Source of the DNA: Candidatus Apopatocola equi | GTDB lineage: Bacteria; Bacillota; Clostridia; Oscillospirales; Oscillospiraceae | Assembly: GCA_018065965.1 (NCBI GenBank) | Contig: JAGHSH010000128.1 | Coordinates: forward strand, 1-32,093 | Direction: 5' to 3' | DNA: 32,093 nt | Made by a program: the position numbers and the translations under genes | Shown here: piece after piece, positions 8,256 to 15,854 of the stretch | Layout of the letters: each line of letters starts with the position of its first letter | How positions within the stretch are numbered: position 1 is the stretch's first letter | The notes under the pieces: model-generated | Told to the model about the DNA's origin: nothing | Database searches by the model: none | The model's input: only the letters and a program-made list of their open reading frames with translations

Positions 8256-9269
8256 ATGAAATGTGCCATTTACGGAGCCGGGTCGCTGGGAACCGTGCTG
8301 GGGGCGTACATGACCAAAAACGGCCAGGAGGTCGATCTGATCAACCGCAACGAAGCCCATGTCAGGGCACTGCAGACCGGCGGCGCCCATATTACCGGCA
8401 CAGTGGAGTTTACGGTTCCCGTCAGGGCTATGCTCCCCGATGAGATGAAGGGCCCCTACGATGTGATCTTCCTGATGACAAAGCAGCTGCTGAACCGGGA
8501 GGTCGTTACGTTTCTCAAGCCCTTCCTGACCGGGGACGGCGTGATCGTTACGCTGCAGAACGGCATCCCGGAGCCGGGGATCGCAGAGATCGTGGGCGCA
8601 GACCATACGATGGGCTGTGTGGTGGAATGGGGCGCGACCCTGTCCGCTCCGGGCGAGAGCACGATGACCAGCAGCCCGGACAGCCTCTCGTTCCACATGG
8701 GAAGGATGGAGGGTATTACCGATGCGCAGGAGACTCTGGTCAGGTCGCTTCTGGAGAAAATGTGTCCTGTGGAGGTCGAAGCGAACCTTCTCGGAGTGAG
8801 ATGGTCAAAGCTTCTCATCAACGCTACCTTTTCCGGCCTCGGCACGGTGGTGGGCGGGCTGTTCGGCGATGTCAGCGAGAACAGGGACGTCCGGGAGGTC
8901 GCGCTTCGCTGCATTAAGGAGTGCATAGATGTGGGTCACGCTGCGGGAGCGGAATTCGCCCCCGTGCAGGGCAAGAATATCACAGGGCTTTTCTATTACC
9001 GAACCGGGCTGAAGCGTGCCTTTGCCGGGCTGCTGCTCCCTCTTGCCATGAAAAAGCACCGCAGTATTGAGCCGTCCATGCTGCAGGATCTCAAAAAGGG
9101 AAAGCTCTGCGAGGTGGACGCCATCAACGGTGTGGTCTGCCGTTGGGGCAGAAAGTGCGGCGTGCCCACGCCCATCAACGACCGGATCGTGGAGATCATC
9201 AGGAAGGAACAGACCGGCGAGCTGAAGCCGGAGCACAGCAACATCCGCCTTTTCGACGATCTTCTCTGA
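8256..9269 (+). CDS. Ketopantoate reductase family protein (ApbA/PanE-like 2-dehydropantoate 2-reductase)
   Basis: A 337-aa NAD(P)-dependent reductase. The N-terminal Rossmann motif is CAIYGAGSLGTVLGAYM, followed by VDLINRNEAHV (end of strand 2) and YDVIFLMTKQLLN, the family's VKt-type segment. VTLQNGIPEP matches the conserved LQNG motif and the C-terminal half contains LGVRWSKLLIN (family form: KL..N) plus a helical dimer domain. If it is a true PanE it would reduce 2-dehydropantoate to pantoate for coenzyme A synthesis, but many paralogues reduce other 2-oxo acids, and no panB or panC neighbours are visible. Start 8256 is preferred: GGAGGGAGCGCAAATG is a strong ribosome site and the Rossmann strand begins immediately. 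It has its own promoter. Confidence 0.75.
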   Translation: MKCAIYGAGSLGTVLGAYMTKNGQEVDLINRNEAHVRALQTGGAHITGTVEFTVPVRAMLPDEMKGPYDVIFLMTKQLLNREVVTFLKPFLTGDGVIVTLQNGIPEPGIAEIVGADHTMGCVVEWGATLSAPGESTMTSSPDSLSFHMGRMEGITDAQETLVRSLLEKMCPVEVEANLLGVRWSKLLINATFSGLGTVVGGLFGDVSENRDVREVALRCIKECIDVGHAAGAEFAPVQGKNITGLFYYRTGLKRAFAGLLLPLAMKKHRSIEPSMLQDLKKGKLCEVDAINGVVCRWGRKCGVPTPINDRIVEIIRKEQTGELKPEHSNIRLFDDLL

Positions 9270-9444
9270 GCGTGACCGAACGCACTGTACAGTAAACGGA
9301 TTGAGCCGATGACCCTTTCCGACGGAACCGAAAATGAAAGAACAGTCCCTAAAAGTGATGCGGCGGCGGACAAAGTGTTACCATCTTTGTTAACAAAGCA
9401 GGCTAAACGCGATTATTCTATGCTTATTCTGACACTCAACGAAA
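9270..9444. other. Gene-free gap before the island, with a 14-bp palindrome
   Basis: No ORF with a ribosome site is visible. CTTTGTTAACAAAG (9385-9398) is a perfect palindrome and a possible regulator site. Otherwise I see nothing. This is chromosomal DNA just outside the direct repeat. Confidence 0.4.
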
Positions 9445-9447
9445 AAA

Positions 9448-9485
9448 CAAAAAAGCCCTGAAACCGTTAAAGTTTCAAGGCTTTT
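9448..9485 (-). terminator. Terminator of the left tRNA-Leu gene
   Basis: Read on the minus strand, GCCTTGAAAC and GTTTCAGGGC form a stem (one G-T pair) followed by a T-rich run ending in TTGTTTTTTC. It starts just after the encoded CCA. The right copy has the same hairpin with perfect pairing. Confidence 0.7.
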
Positions 9486-9489
9486 ACGA

Positions 9490-9577
9490 TGGTGCGCGAG
9501 GGGGGACTCGAACCCCCACGTCCGGAGTGGACACTAGAACCTGAATCTAGCGAGTCTACCAATTCCACCACTCGCGC
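9490..9577 (-). tRNA. tRNA-Leu (CAG), intact copy
   Basis: A class II tRNA with acceptor stem GCGCGAG/CTCGCGC, anticodon loop TTCAGGT (anticodon CAG at complement of 9541-9543), a long variable arm (GTCC/GGAC stem), T arm GGGGG-TTCGAGT-CCCCC, discriminator A73 and encoded CCA. The D loop has the invariant G18G19. All leucine identity features I can check are present, so this is the likely functional copy. Its 5' side faces the island, so its promoter lies within the element. Confidence 0.95.
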
Positions 9578-9646
9578 GTGTCCGTATGTACCTTGAAAAG
9601 CGCTTTTTCGAGAACTGTAAATTTTTTTCTTATGGGATATATATTT

Positions 9647-9676
9647 ATTGTAGCACAACTCTCCTGTGGTTTGCAA
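9647..9676 (-). promoter_or_regulatory. Element-borne promoter of the intact tRNA-Leu
   Basis: On the minus strand TTGCAA (9671-9676) and TACAAT (9647-9652) are 18 bases apart, giving a 5' leader of about 60 bases that contains the 12-bp palindrome AAAAGCGCTTTT (9596-9607). Confidence 0.6.
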
Positions 9677-9702
9677 GTCTTTCTTTTCCGAATCGGAGAG
9701 CT

Positions 9703-9725
9703 TGTTACAAACGGTGTTACAAATG
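9703..9725. repeat. Left copy of 23-bp tandem motif (candidate integrase arm site)
   Basis: TGTTACAAACGG is followed directly by TGTTACAAATG, so GTTACAAA occurs twice with a 12-base period. The same 23 bases occur at 28226-28248 in the same orientation at the other end of the element. Tandem short repeats at element ends are where tyrosine integrases with an N-terminal arm-binding domain bind. Confidence 0.55.
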
Positions 9726-10022
9726 AAGTGGGCCTGTAAGGCTTGAATAAACAGGGGAGGGGAGGCGTCCCCCTACCCGGTAGCGCGGCAGAGCAGCACC
9801 TCCCGCGGAGGGCATGCCCCCCTTTTGGGGTACAAGAATATACAAATATAGAGCCGCGAAAATCGCGAGGCATTTTTTCCGTTTAAGTAGTAAATGTTCT
9901 CGATAGCCTCACTCATATGGAATCATGATGATGCGCAAATGATAGACTGCCATAAAACCGTTGTATTACAATTGACGCCATTTTTTCTTTATATCGCCAA
10001 CATAAATGAATCGATATCACGT
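9726..10022. other. Gene-free, structured region between left end and cas promoter
   Basis: A GC-rich stretch (about 9750-9835) with several short C/G complementary blocks is followed by a hairpin GCCGCGA/TCGCGAGGC with a T6 run (9853-9878), which looks like a plus-strand terminator with no gene before it. Further on, ATATCG (9991-9996) and CGATAT (10012-10017) form an inverted repeat just upstream of the cas3 promoter. The ORF at 9894 in the track has no ribosome site and overlaps cas3. Confidence 0.4.
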
Positions 10023-10051
10023 TTGCGTAATCGCCTCCTTTGTAGTACAAT
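10023..10051 (+). promoter_or_regulatory. Promoter of cas3
   Basis: TTGCGT (10023-10028) and TACAAT (10046-10051) are 17 bases apart; cas3 ATG follows at 10081 behind a G-rich ribosome site (GGGGGGG). An ATATCG/CGATAT inverted repeat lies six bases upstream of the -35 box. Confidence 0.6.
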
Positions 10052-10080
10052 AAATAAAAGCCATAGGGGGGGCAGGCAAT

Positions 10081-12264
10081 ATGGAGTATTATGCAAAATC
10101 TCGGCTACGCAACGGTACGCAGCCTACAGTAGCTCAGCATTGCAACGCGGTGGCGGAGATGGCAAGAGAATATGGCGAAGAACTTGGACTGAGCGATACT
10201 GCTGAATTGGCGGGGCAGTTCCATGATTTTGGAAAATATGCGGAGAGCTTTCAAGAACTAATAAAAAGTCTGAGACCGGGTCAACGTATTGATCATGCTT
10301 TACCCGGGGCCGCGTTGCTCGCACAAAAAAGCGCTTACAAAGCTGCAGCATTGGCTGTGGCGGGGCACCATGACGGACTAAGCAGTTTTACTTCACTGAA
10401 CGCCGCGGCAAAAGATAGTATCAAAGAATCGACCCCCATCGAGACCACACAACGAAAGACAGTCTCTCTTGCCGGGCAGCAGGATTATGGGCAGGCCGTA
10501 AATCTTTTCCGCGTAGACCATCCAGATTGGAAAGGATTCCCGAAACTCCCCAAAAGTAGCGGTTCTATGCTGGAAATTAGAATGCTCTTTTCCTGTCTAG
10601 TGGACGCAGACTACACGGTGTCTGCATCAGAGGAAGGAGAGGCACCTCCATCTGCCCCGGATTTAAAACCGACTTCAGTTCTTTCTGCTCTCTATGCTCA
10701 CCGAGACAACATCAGTGCCACATCCACAGCGGACAGCAATTTGAACCGCATTCGTGATGAGGTTTTTATGCGCTGCGGCTCCATGGGTGGAGAAAGCGAA
10801 GGCGTTTTTACTCTCACAGCGCCTACGGGCACCGGCAAAACTCTTGCCCTGCTGCATTTTGCTCTGCGGCACTGCCAGCGTTGGAAGAAAAAAAGAATCA
10901 TACTGGTGCTCCCTTACCTGAGTCTCACGGAGCAGAGCAGTAAGGAATACAAAGCCATCTGCCCCGATGTGCTGCTAGACGACAGCCGCAGCGAGCTTTC
11001 CGATGAAGAACGCTTATATGCCAGCCGATGGGATGCGCCATTGATCGTCACTACCTCCGTGCGATTCTTTGAAAGCCTTTTTTCCAACCTTCCGGGGGAT
11101 TGCCGGAAACTGCACAGGGTAGCCAATAGCGTGGTAGTTTTTGACGAGTCACAGACTCTTCCGGCAGAACTGACGGCTGAGACCATGCGTATGGTGCAGG
11201 AGTTGAGCAGCCGTTTTCACACTACTTTCCTTTTTTCTACAGCTACCCAGCCGGACTACACAGCTCTGCCCGGACTCAAATGGCAGAGTCGGGAGCTCAT
11301 TGATGAACCGGCTGCGCTCTATGCCGCACTCCGCCGAACGCGGGTAGCATGGCGCACTCAATTTCCGACAGCACTCTCTGCTATCGCCGATGAGATGGCC
11401 GAACAGGATAATGTCTGTGCGGTGATGAATCTCCGTGTCCACGCACGGAAACTATATGGCCTGCTAAAAGAACGGAATGATGAGGGACTGTTCTTCCTTT
11501 CTACGGACTTGTGTACGGCTGAAAGGAGTGCCATTGTAGAGGAAATCAAAACTCGTCAGAAAAACGATCTTCCTTGCAGAGTTGTAGCGACCCAATGCAT
11601 CGAAGCGGGCGTTGATTTGGACTTTTCTTCTTTATACCGTGCTCTGGCACCACTGGAAGCTATCGTTCAGGCTGCCGGGCGTTGCAATCGGAACGGGAAG
11701 CAGAAAGAGGGAATAGTGACAGTCTTCGTACCGGACGAGCCTGGACAGCTCTATCCCGGCGAAAGCTATGAACATGCCGCTCATGTGGTAGAGCTCATGA
11801 TAAACAACAGCAATGTCGATATCCATGATCCAACTGTTCTTCGAGATTATTATGAGCGCTATTTTCGCGACTGCAAAGAGAAGCAATCACTTCAAGATTC
11901 CATTAGGATAGAGGACTTCGAAAAGACACACAAGGCCTATAAGCTCATCAATGACAGTGGCCTGCAGGTCATCGTTCCCTATGGGGAGGTATACGCTGCC
12001 ATGGCACAGGAACTGCGGGAGCGGGGAATGGACGCCGTTCTCCGGCGCAAATGTGCCTCGTTACAGGTGGCTGTCCCCCTTTGGCAGCGTGAGAAGCTAC
12101 TCACCTATGCCGAACCTGTCTATGAGCGCCGTAAGAGCCGGGATGGAGAGCGGCTGGAAAGCCCGTTCTTTCTCCTTCGTCCACAGTACGAAAACCTTTA
12201 TGAGACTGGCGGATTAGGCTTACAACTACCGGAAAAAAAGGAGAACCTGGATCTGTTTGCGTAA
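10081..12264 (+). CDS. cas3: CRISPR-associated helicase-nuclease Cas3 (type I-C)
   Basis: A 727-aa protein with an N-terminal HD nuclease fused to a superfamily 2 helicase, the normal layout for type I-C. It is recruited by the Cascade complex to unwind and degrade the non-target strand. HD domain: H in AQHCNAV, HD48-49 in FHDFGKY, DHALPGA and AGHHDGL, all metal ligands present. Helicase: Walker A APTGTGKT at about 250, DExH-box variant FDESQ at about 355, SATQPDY (motif III), ATQCIEAGVDLDF (motif V) and QAAGRCNRNG (motif VI). No lesion is visible, so interference should be possible. First gene of the locus; a 127-bp gap with a hairpin and second promoter separates it from cas5c. Confidence 0.95.
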   Translation: MEYYAKSRLRNGTQPTVAQHCNAVAEMAREYGEELGLSDTAELAGQFHDFGKYAESFQELIKSLRPGQRIDHALPGAALLAQKSAYKAAALAVAGHHDGLSSFTSLNAAAKDSIKESTPIETTQRKTVSLAGQQDYGQAVNLFRVDHPDWKGFPKLPKSSGSMLEIRMLFSCLVDADYTVSASEEGEAPPSAPDLKPTSVLSALYAHRDNISATSTADSNLNRIRDEVFMRCGSMGGESEGVFTLTAPTGTGKTLALLHFALRHCQRWKKKRIILVLPYLSLTEQSSKEYKAICPDVLLDDSRSELSDEERLYASRWDAPLIVTTSVRFFESLFSNLPGDCRKLHRVANSVVVFDESQTLPAELTAETMRMVQELSSRFHTTFLFSTATQPDYTALPGLKWQSRELIDEPAALYAALRRTRVAWRTQFPTALSAIADEMAEQDNVCAVMNLRVHARKLYGLLKERNDEGLFFLSTDLCTAERSAIVEEIKTRQKNDLPCRVVATQCIEAGVDLDFSSLYRALAPLEAIVQAAGRCNRNGKQKEGIVTVFVPDEPGQLYPGESYEHAAHVVELMINNSNVDIHDPTVLRDYYERYFRDCKEKQSLQDSIRIEDFEKTHKAYKLINDSGLQVIVPYGEVYAAMAQELRERGMDAVLRRKCASLQVAVPLWQREKLLTYAEPVYERRKSRDGERLESPFFLLRPQYENLYETGGLGLQLPEKKENLDLFA

Positions 12265-12321
12265 AATGCATAACAAACGGGACTGCGAGTCCGATAAATT
12301 GGACTTGCTGTTTCTGTGGTA

Positions 12322-12350
12322 TTGACATACGATAAATGCTCTGATATGTT
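12322..12350 (+). promoter_or_regulatory. Second promoter, ahead of cas5c-cas2, with -10 box inside a hairpin
   Basis: Consensus TTGACA (12322-12327) and TATGTT (12345-12350) are 17 bases apart. The -10 box starts at the end of the left arm of the 12-bp inverted repeat at 12335-12365 and extends into its loop. It would allow the Cascade and adaptation genes to be expressed separately from cas3. Confidence 0.6.
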
Positions 12351-12369
12351 AAATATCAGAGCATTTTAC
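12335..12369 (+). terminator. 12-bp hairpin between cas3 and cas5c (terminator or operator)
   Basis: AATGCTCTGATA and TATCAGAGCATT form a perfect stem with a TGTTAAA loop. Only four T residues follow, so it may be a weak terminator of cas3 transcripts; as DNA it is also a palindrome sitting on a promoter's -10 box. Confidence 0.5.
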
Positions 12370-12391
12370 TATCTTAAAGGCGGTGATTATT

Positions 12392-13039
12392 ATGCGGGAA
12401 ATTACGGTGGAGGTCTGGGGTGACCTGGCATGCTTCACGGCTCCATGGAGCAAGGTGGAACGGTTGAGCTATCCCTTCCCCACCCCATCGGCGGCTCGAG
12501 GCATCCTCTCTGCCATTTACAGCAAGCCGATGGAATTCTACTGGCAGATCCGGCGCATAGAGGTGCTGCGTCCTATCCGTTATCTGAGCTTCAAACGCAA
12601 CGAGGTAAAGAGCACCGTAAGCACGAAACCGATTTATACTGACGAGGATCGCACTCAACGGCAGACGGTAGCGCTGAAAGATGTGCGCTATCGCATTACA
12701 GCATCGATCATTCCCCGTTCGGAGTTCCGAAGCAAGGAAACAGCTCTCTACGAGCAGGCGCTTCGACGGATTCGGGGCGGTAAATGCTTCATGCAGCCCG
12801 CTTTGGGACTGCGAGAGTTTGCGGCTTATTTCGAGCTTTACGACCCGGAAATCCATACCGATGAACCCATCGGCGCAGACATGGATGCTGGTCTTATAGT
12901 CTATGACATCTTCGATCTGGATGATTATAAAAAAGACCAGCCTATGCTCACTCTTTTCCACGCGGAGATGAAGCAGGGAGTCATCGAGGTACCGGAATGG
13001 CACAGTGCGGAGGTACGCCGGGGAGGGCAGCCATGTTAA
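12392..13039 (+). CDS. cas5c: Cas5c (Cas5d), crRNA-processing Cascade subunit
   Basis: A 215-aa RAMP protein of the type I-C Cas5 family. In I-C systems Cas5 replaces Cas6: it cuts the repeat hairpin and stays bound to the 5' handle of the crRNA. Family features seen: EVWGDLACFTAPWSKVERLSYPFPTPSAARGILSAIY at the N-terminus (the F-T-x-P-x-x-K-x-E-R-x-S-Y pattern), LKDVRYRITASI and the glycine-rich GLREFAAYFELY block. The track starts at GTG 12383; ATG 12392 is preferred with AAAGGCGG upstream. It overlaps cas8c by seven bases. Confidence 0.92.
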   Translation: MREITVEVWGDLACFTAPWSKVERLSYPFPTPSAARGILSAIYSKPMEFYWQIRRIEVLRPIRYLSFKRNEVKSTVSTKPIYTDEDRTQRQTVALKDVRYRITASIIPRSEFRSKETALYEQALRRIRGGKCFMQPALGLREFAAYFELYDPEIHTDEPIGADMDAGLIVYDIFDLDDYKKDQPMLTLFHAEMKQGVIEVPEWHSAEVRRGGQPC

Positions 13040-14826
13040 AATCTCTCTATGATTATGCTATTCGCAATGATTTGGTTCTGCCTTCCGGGTATGTCAAAAA
13101 AGTGATTAAGGCCTGGATCCTTCTCTATGAGGACGGAACCTTTCAGGGAATAGAAATGGGCAGCAGCGAGGCAATCGCTGTGCCGGATATCGGATCATTA
13201 GCCAACAGCGCAGACAAGTGCAATATATTGCGGGAGAAACGCAGTGTGGTGATCCCTGAAAAGCCCAGCGCAAAGAGCAGCTATTTTCTGTCTACCCTCC
13301 GGGATGCCGCCGAGGCTGAGCCGAGTTTGTCGCTCTGTGCGGATGCTTTGGAAAATGAGGCGACTGCAGCCACTATCCGGCAGGCGCTGGATGATGCAAA
13401 GATTAAGAAAAACGATGTCATCTCTTTTAAAGTGAATTTGCAGCCGATTATGGATTCGCCCCGTTTTCTTTCGTGGTGGGAAAATTTTCGCAGCACGCTT
13501 GGGAAAAAGAATGGATCGAGCAGCCTATGTCTGATCACGGGACAAGAGACTGTTCCCCTATCCACGGTCAGCAAGGTTGTTGGCCTTCGGTCTGTAGGGG
13601 GACACGCCTCCGGGGATGCCCTCATTTGCTTTGACAAAAGTGCTTTTTGCTCTTACGGTTTGAAACAAGGTGCTAATGCTCCAGTATCTGAGGAAGCGTT
13701 TTCTGCGGCAAATGCTGCATTAAATGAGCTGTTGGAGCACGCTCCCTCCTTGGCGGGCATGAAGTTTGTTCATTGGTTTAACCGTACTCTCCCCCTGGAG
13801 GAAGACCCATTCGCTTCTTGTCGTGATTTCCTTGGTATGGACGTAGACGATGACACAGAAAAAGTCACAGGCGAAGAGAGTATCAACGAGTTTGCCCTCA
13901 CCGCTCAAGCTAATGAGTTGGTGGAAAGTGTGAAGAGCGGTAAGCATGTTTCAATGAACTCTGATGTTGAATACTCCATCCTTCTGCTCTCTGGCGTTAG
14001 TGGACGTGTGATGATTCGCCGTTGGGAGCAAGGTAACTATGCGGAGTTGAAAAAGCGTCTTGAGCAATGGAGCCAAGATTTGGAGTTGGTTCATCCTTCA
14101 GGCAGCGGGACAATCCGCTCTCAAAAGCTCTCTGCCCGTCTGCTTCGGCTGATGAAATATCAGAGTGTTGACAAAAATCCCTTTGAACGTGCCGCGAAAG
14201 AACTTTCCGGTCTCTCACCCGCTATCCTCAACGCAATCCTCAGCGGAGGTCCATTGCCGGATGCTGTGGCTGTGCGTGCATTGAACTACATTCGCTCGTC
14301 CATGCTCTCCGTGGACGATGATGGGAAAAATACCAGCGGGATCTTTGGAAAAGACGCCTGCGTATGGCAGTGGCTGAAGGTCTGGCTGCTGCGAAAGAAT
14401 GGAAGGAGTGAAAACAACCTTATGAGCGAATACAATCCCGACTATCAGGGCGACGCCTATCACTGCGGCGCACAGATGGCGCTGTTCGAAGCGATTCAGA
14501 ATCTGGCTGACCCCAATGTGAATGTGACTGTGGCAGAGCGCTATTATGCCTCCTGCATTCAGACTCCTGCACTGGTGTTGGGGCGTCTCAGCCAGCTTTC
14601 TCAGTACCACCTCGCAAAAGTAGGGGACAAATATAAGAGCCTGGCCGAGATATACCGGGAAAAGCTTGCCACGGTGAACGCATCTATGGAAGGCAAGGCA
14701 CCTACCACTTTGACGCTGACACAGCAGAGCGAGTTTGCGCTGGGTTATTACCAGATGCACGCGTTGCTCAGCCGGGAGAAAAATGAACGTATAGTTGCCA
14801 AAAAAGAGAAAGAAGCCAAGAACTGA
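13033..14826 (+). CDS. cas8c: Cas8c, large subunit of type I-C Cascade
   Basis: A 597-aa Cas8c (Csd1) protein, within the family's usual size. It recognises the PAM and helps open the target DNA. Recognisable parts are the N-terminus MLKSLYDYAIRNDLVLPSGY, the central CLITGQE plus GHASGDALICFDKSAFCSYG and NAPVSEEAF blocks that are diagnostic for Csd1, and a helical C-terminus with RYYASCIQTPALVLGRLSQL. The track starts at 12997 inside cas5c; ATG 13033 behind GGGAGGG fits the family N-terminus. The last 134 codons can also be translated separately as Cas11c. Confidence 0.93.
   Translation: MLKSLYDYAIRNDLVLPSGYVKKVIKAWILLYEDGTFQGIEMGSSEAIAVPDIGSLANSADKCNILREKRSVVIPEKPSAKSSYFLSTLRDAAEAEPSLSLCADALENEATAATIRQALDDAKIKKNDVISFKVNLQPIMDSPRFLSWWENFRSTLGKKNGSSSLCLITGQETVPLSTVSKVVGLRSVGGHASGDALICFDKSAFCSYGLKQGANAPVSEEAFSAANAALNELLEHAPSLAGMKFVHWFNRTLPLEEDPFASCRDFLGMDVDDDTEKVTGEESINEFALTAQANELVESVKSGKHVSMNSDVEYSILLLSGVSGRVMIRRWEQGNYAELKKRLEQWSQDLELVHPSGSGTIRSQKLSARLLRLMKYQSVDKNPFERAAKELSGLSPAILNAILSGGPLPDAVAVRALNYIRSSMLSVDDDGKNTSGIFGKDACVWQWLKVWLLRKNGRSENNLMSEYNPDYQGDAYHCGAQMALFEAIQNLADPNVNVTVAERYYASCIQTPALVLGRLSQLSQYHLAKVGDKYKSLAEIYREKLATVNASMEGKAPTTLTLTQQSEFALGYYQMHALLSREKNERIVAKKEKEAKN
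14422..14826 (+). CDS. cas11c: Cas11c, small Cascade subunit from an internal start in cas8c
   Basis: In-frame ATG at 14422 (Cas8c residue 464) is preceded by AAGGAG at 14403-14408. It would give a 134-aa, mainly helical protein identical to the Cas8c C-terminus (MSEYNPDYQGDAYHCGAQ...). In characterised type I-C systems (Desulfovibrio, Neisseria) the small subunit is made from just such an internal site and is needed for a complete complex. The spacing from AAGGAG to ATG is 13 bases, longer than ideal, and ATG 14479 (GAQMALFEA) is an alternative. This is inference from position and family knowledge. Confidence 0.6.
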   Translation: MSEYNPDYQGDAYHCGAQMALFEAIQNLADPNVNVTVAERYYASCIQTPALVLGRLSQLSQYHLAKVGDKYKSLAEIYREKLATVNASMEGKAPTTLTLTQQSEFALGYYQMHALLSREKNERIVAKKEKEAKN

Positions 14827-14870
14827 CCGACTGAAAGAACAGGAACAGAATCATATAGGAGGACTAAGAT

Positions 14871-15854
14871 ATGTCTATTGAAAATCGTTATGAATTCCTT
14901 TACTACGTGGCTTACACTGATTGCAACCCCAATGGCGACCCGGATATGGGCAACGCTCCCCGCATCGATCCGGAGACTATGCAGGGCTACATCACTGACG
15001 TGTCCGTGAAGCGTCGCATCCGGAACTATGTGGAGTTGGCCCATGGGGACGAGCCGGGTATGGGTATCATCATCCGGCAGAGCAGCAACATCAACGTTGC
15101 TATCGGCGAGGCTAAGGTTGCCGCCGGCGTGGAAGATAACGCCAAGACCAAAGATGCGGTCTATGCGGGTCGGAAAAAGGCCTGCGAGCTTTACTACGAT
15201 GTGCGCACCTTCGGCGCTGTCATGTCCACGGGCCCCAATGCGGGTCAGGTTCGCGGCCCCGTCCAGCTCTCTTTTGGCAGAAGTCTTGACCCCATTCTCC
15301 CTTTGGATATCTCCATCACCCGCATGGCCATTGCCAGCGGGGACACGCTCGCAGAAGCGGAGAAGGTAGAAGCTGAGACCGAGGAGAGATCTCTCCGTAC
15401 CATGGGCCGCAAGCAGTTCATTCCCTTTGGCCTTTACGAATTCCGCGGTTTCATCAGTGCGAATCTGGCTGCGGAAACGGGCTTTGATGACGAGGATCTG
15501 CGCATCCTCTTCGAAGCTATCCTCAACATGTACGAAAACGACCACTCCGCCAGCAAGGGACAGGTCAGCATCGTGTCCCCCTTGATCCTCTTCCGCCACG
15601 ATGGCACCGACTCTGATCTTGTCCAGCGCAAAAAGCAGGCCAAGCTGGGCTGTGCACCGTCCCATAAGCTCTTCGAACTCGTGAAGGTTCAGAAGAAAGA
15701 AAACGTCGATCATCCCCGTTCTTATCGGGACTATGAGGCAACGATCGCCCTTGACAAGGTTCCCAAGGGAATCTCTGTGGGCTTCCAGTCCAATCCCTAC
15801 GGGGAGATCAGCTGGAATAAGCTCCCCGAAGATGAATGGCTTACCCTTGAATGA
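14871..15854 (+). CDS. cas7c: Cas7c, crRNA backbone subunit of type I-C Cascade
   Basis: A 327-aa Cas7/Csd2 protein. Multiple copies form the helical backbone that holds the crRNA spacer. The start ENRYEFLYYVAYTDCNPNGDPDMGNAPRID is the hallmark of this family, followed by DVSVKRRIRNYV, DVRTFGAVMSTG and GQVRGPVQLSFGRSLDPI. The ribosome site is TAGGAGG eight bases before the ATG. Its codon use is more GC-rich than that of cas3 and cas8c, perhaps reflecting high expression. The 3' end overlaps cas4 by 23 bases. Confidence 0.95.
   Translation: MSIENRYEFLYYVAYTDCNPNGDPDMGNAPRIDPETMQGYITDVSVKRRIRNYVELAHGDEPGMGIIIRQSSNINVAIGEAKVAAGVEDNAKTKDAVYAGRKKACELYYDVRTFGAVMSTGPNAGQVRGPVQLSFGRSLDPILPLDISITRMAIASGDTLAEAEKVEAETEERSLRTMGRKQFIPFGLYEFRGFISANLAAETGFDDEDLRILFEAILNMYENDHSASKGQVSIVSPLILFRHDGTDSDLVQRKKQAKLGCAPSHKLFELVKVQKKENVDHPRSYRDYEATIALDKVPKGISVGFQSNPYGEISWNKLPEDEWLTLE

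Larger units (their letters stand above)
9445..9582. repeat. Left attachment-site direct repeat (tRNA-Leu plus terminator)
   Basis: It is equal to 28293-28430 except at 9458, 9469, 9493 and 9560. The two copies diverge completely outside these limits. The longest identical run (9494-9559) covers the 3' two-thirds of the tRNA, the likely crossover region. Confidence 0.85.

Noticed and set aside
9894-10205. 103-aa plus-strand ORF before cas3
   Set aside because: No ribosome site, no family features, and it overlaps the cas3 promoter and start.
10081-12264. Damage in Cas3 because the DEAH box reads DESQ
   Set aside because: This position varies in Cas3 helicases (DEAH/DExQ forms); all HD and helicase motifs are present.
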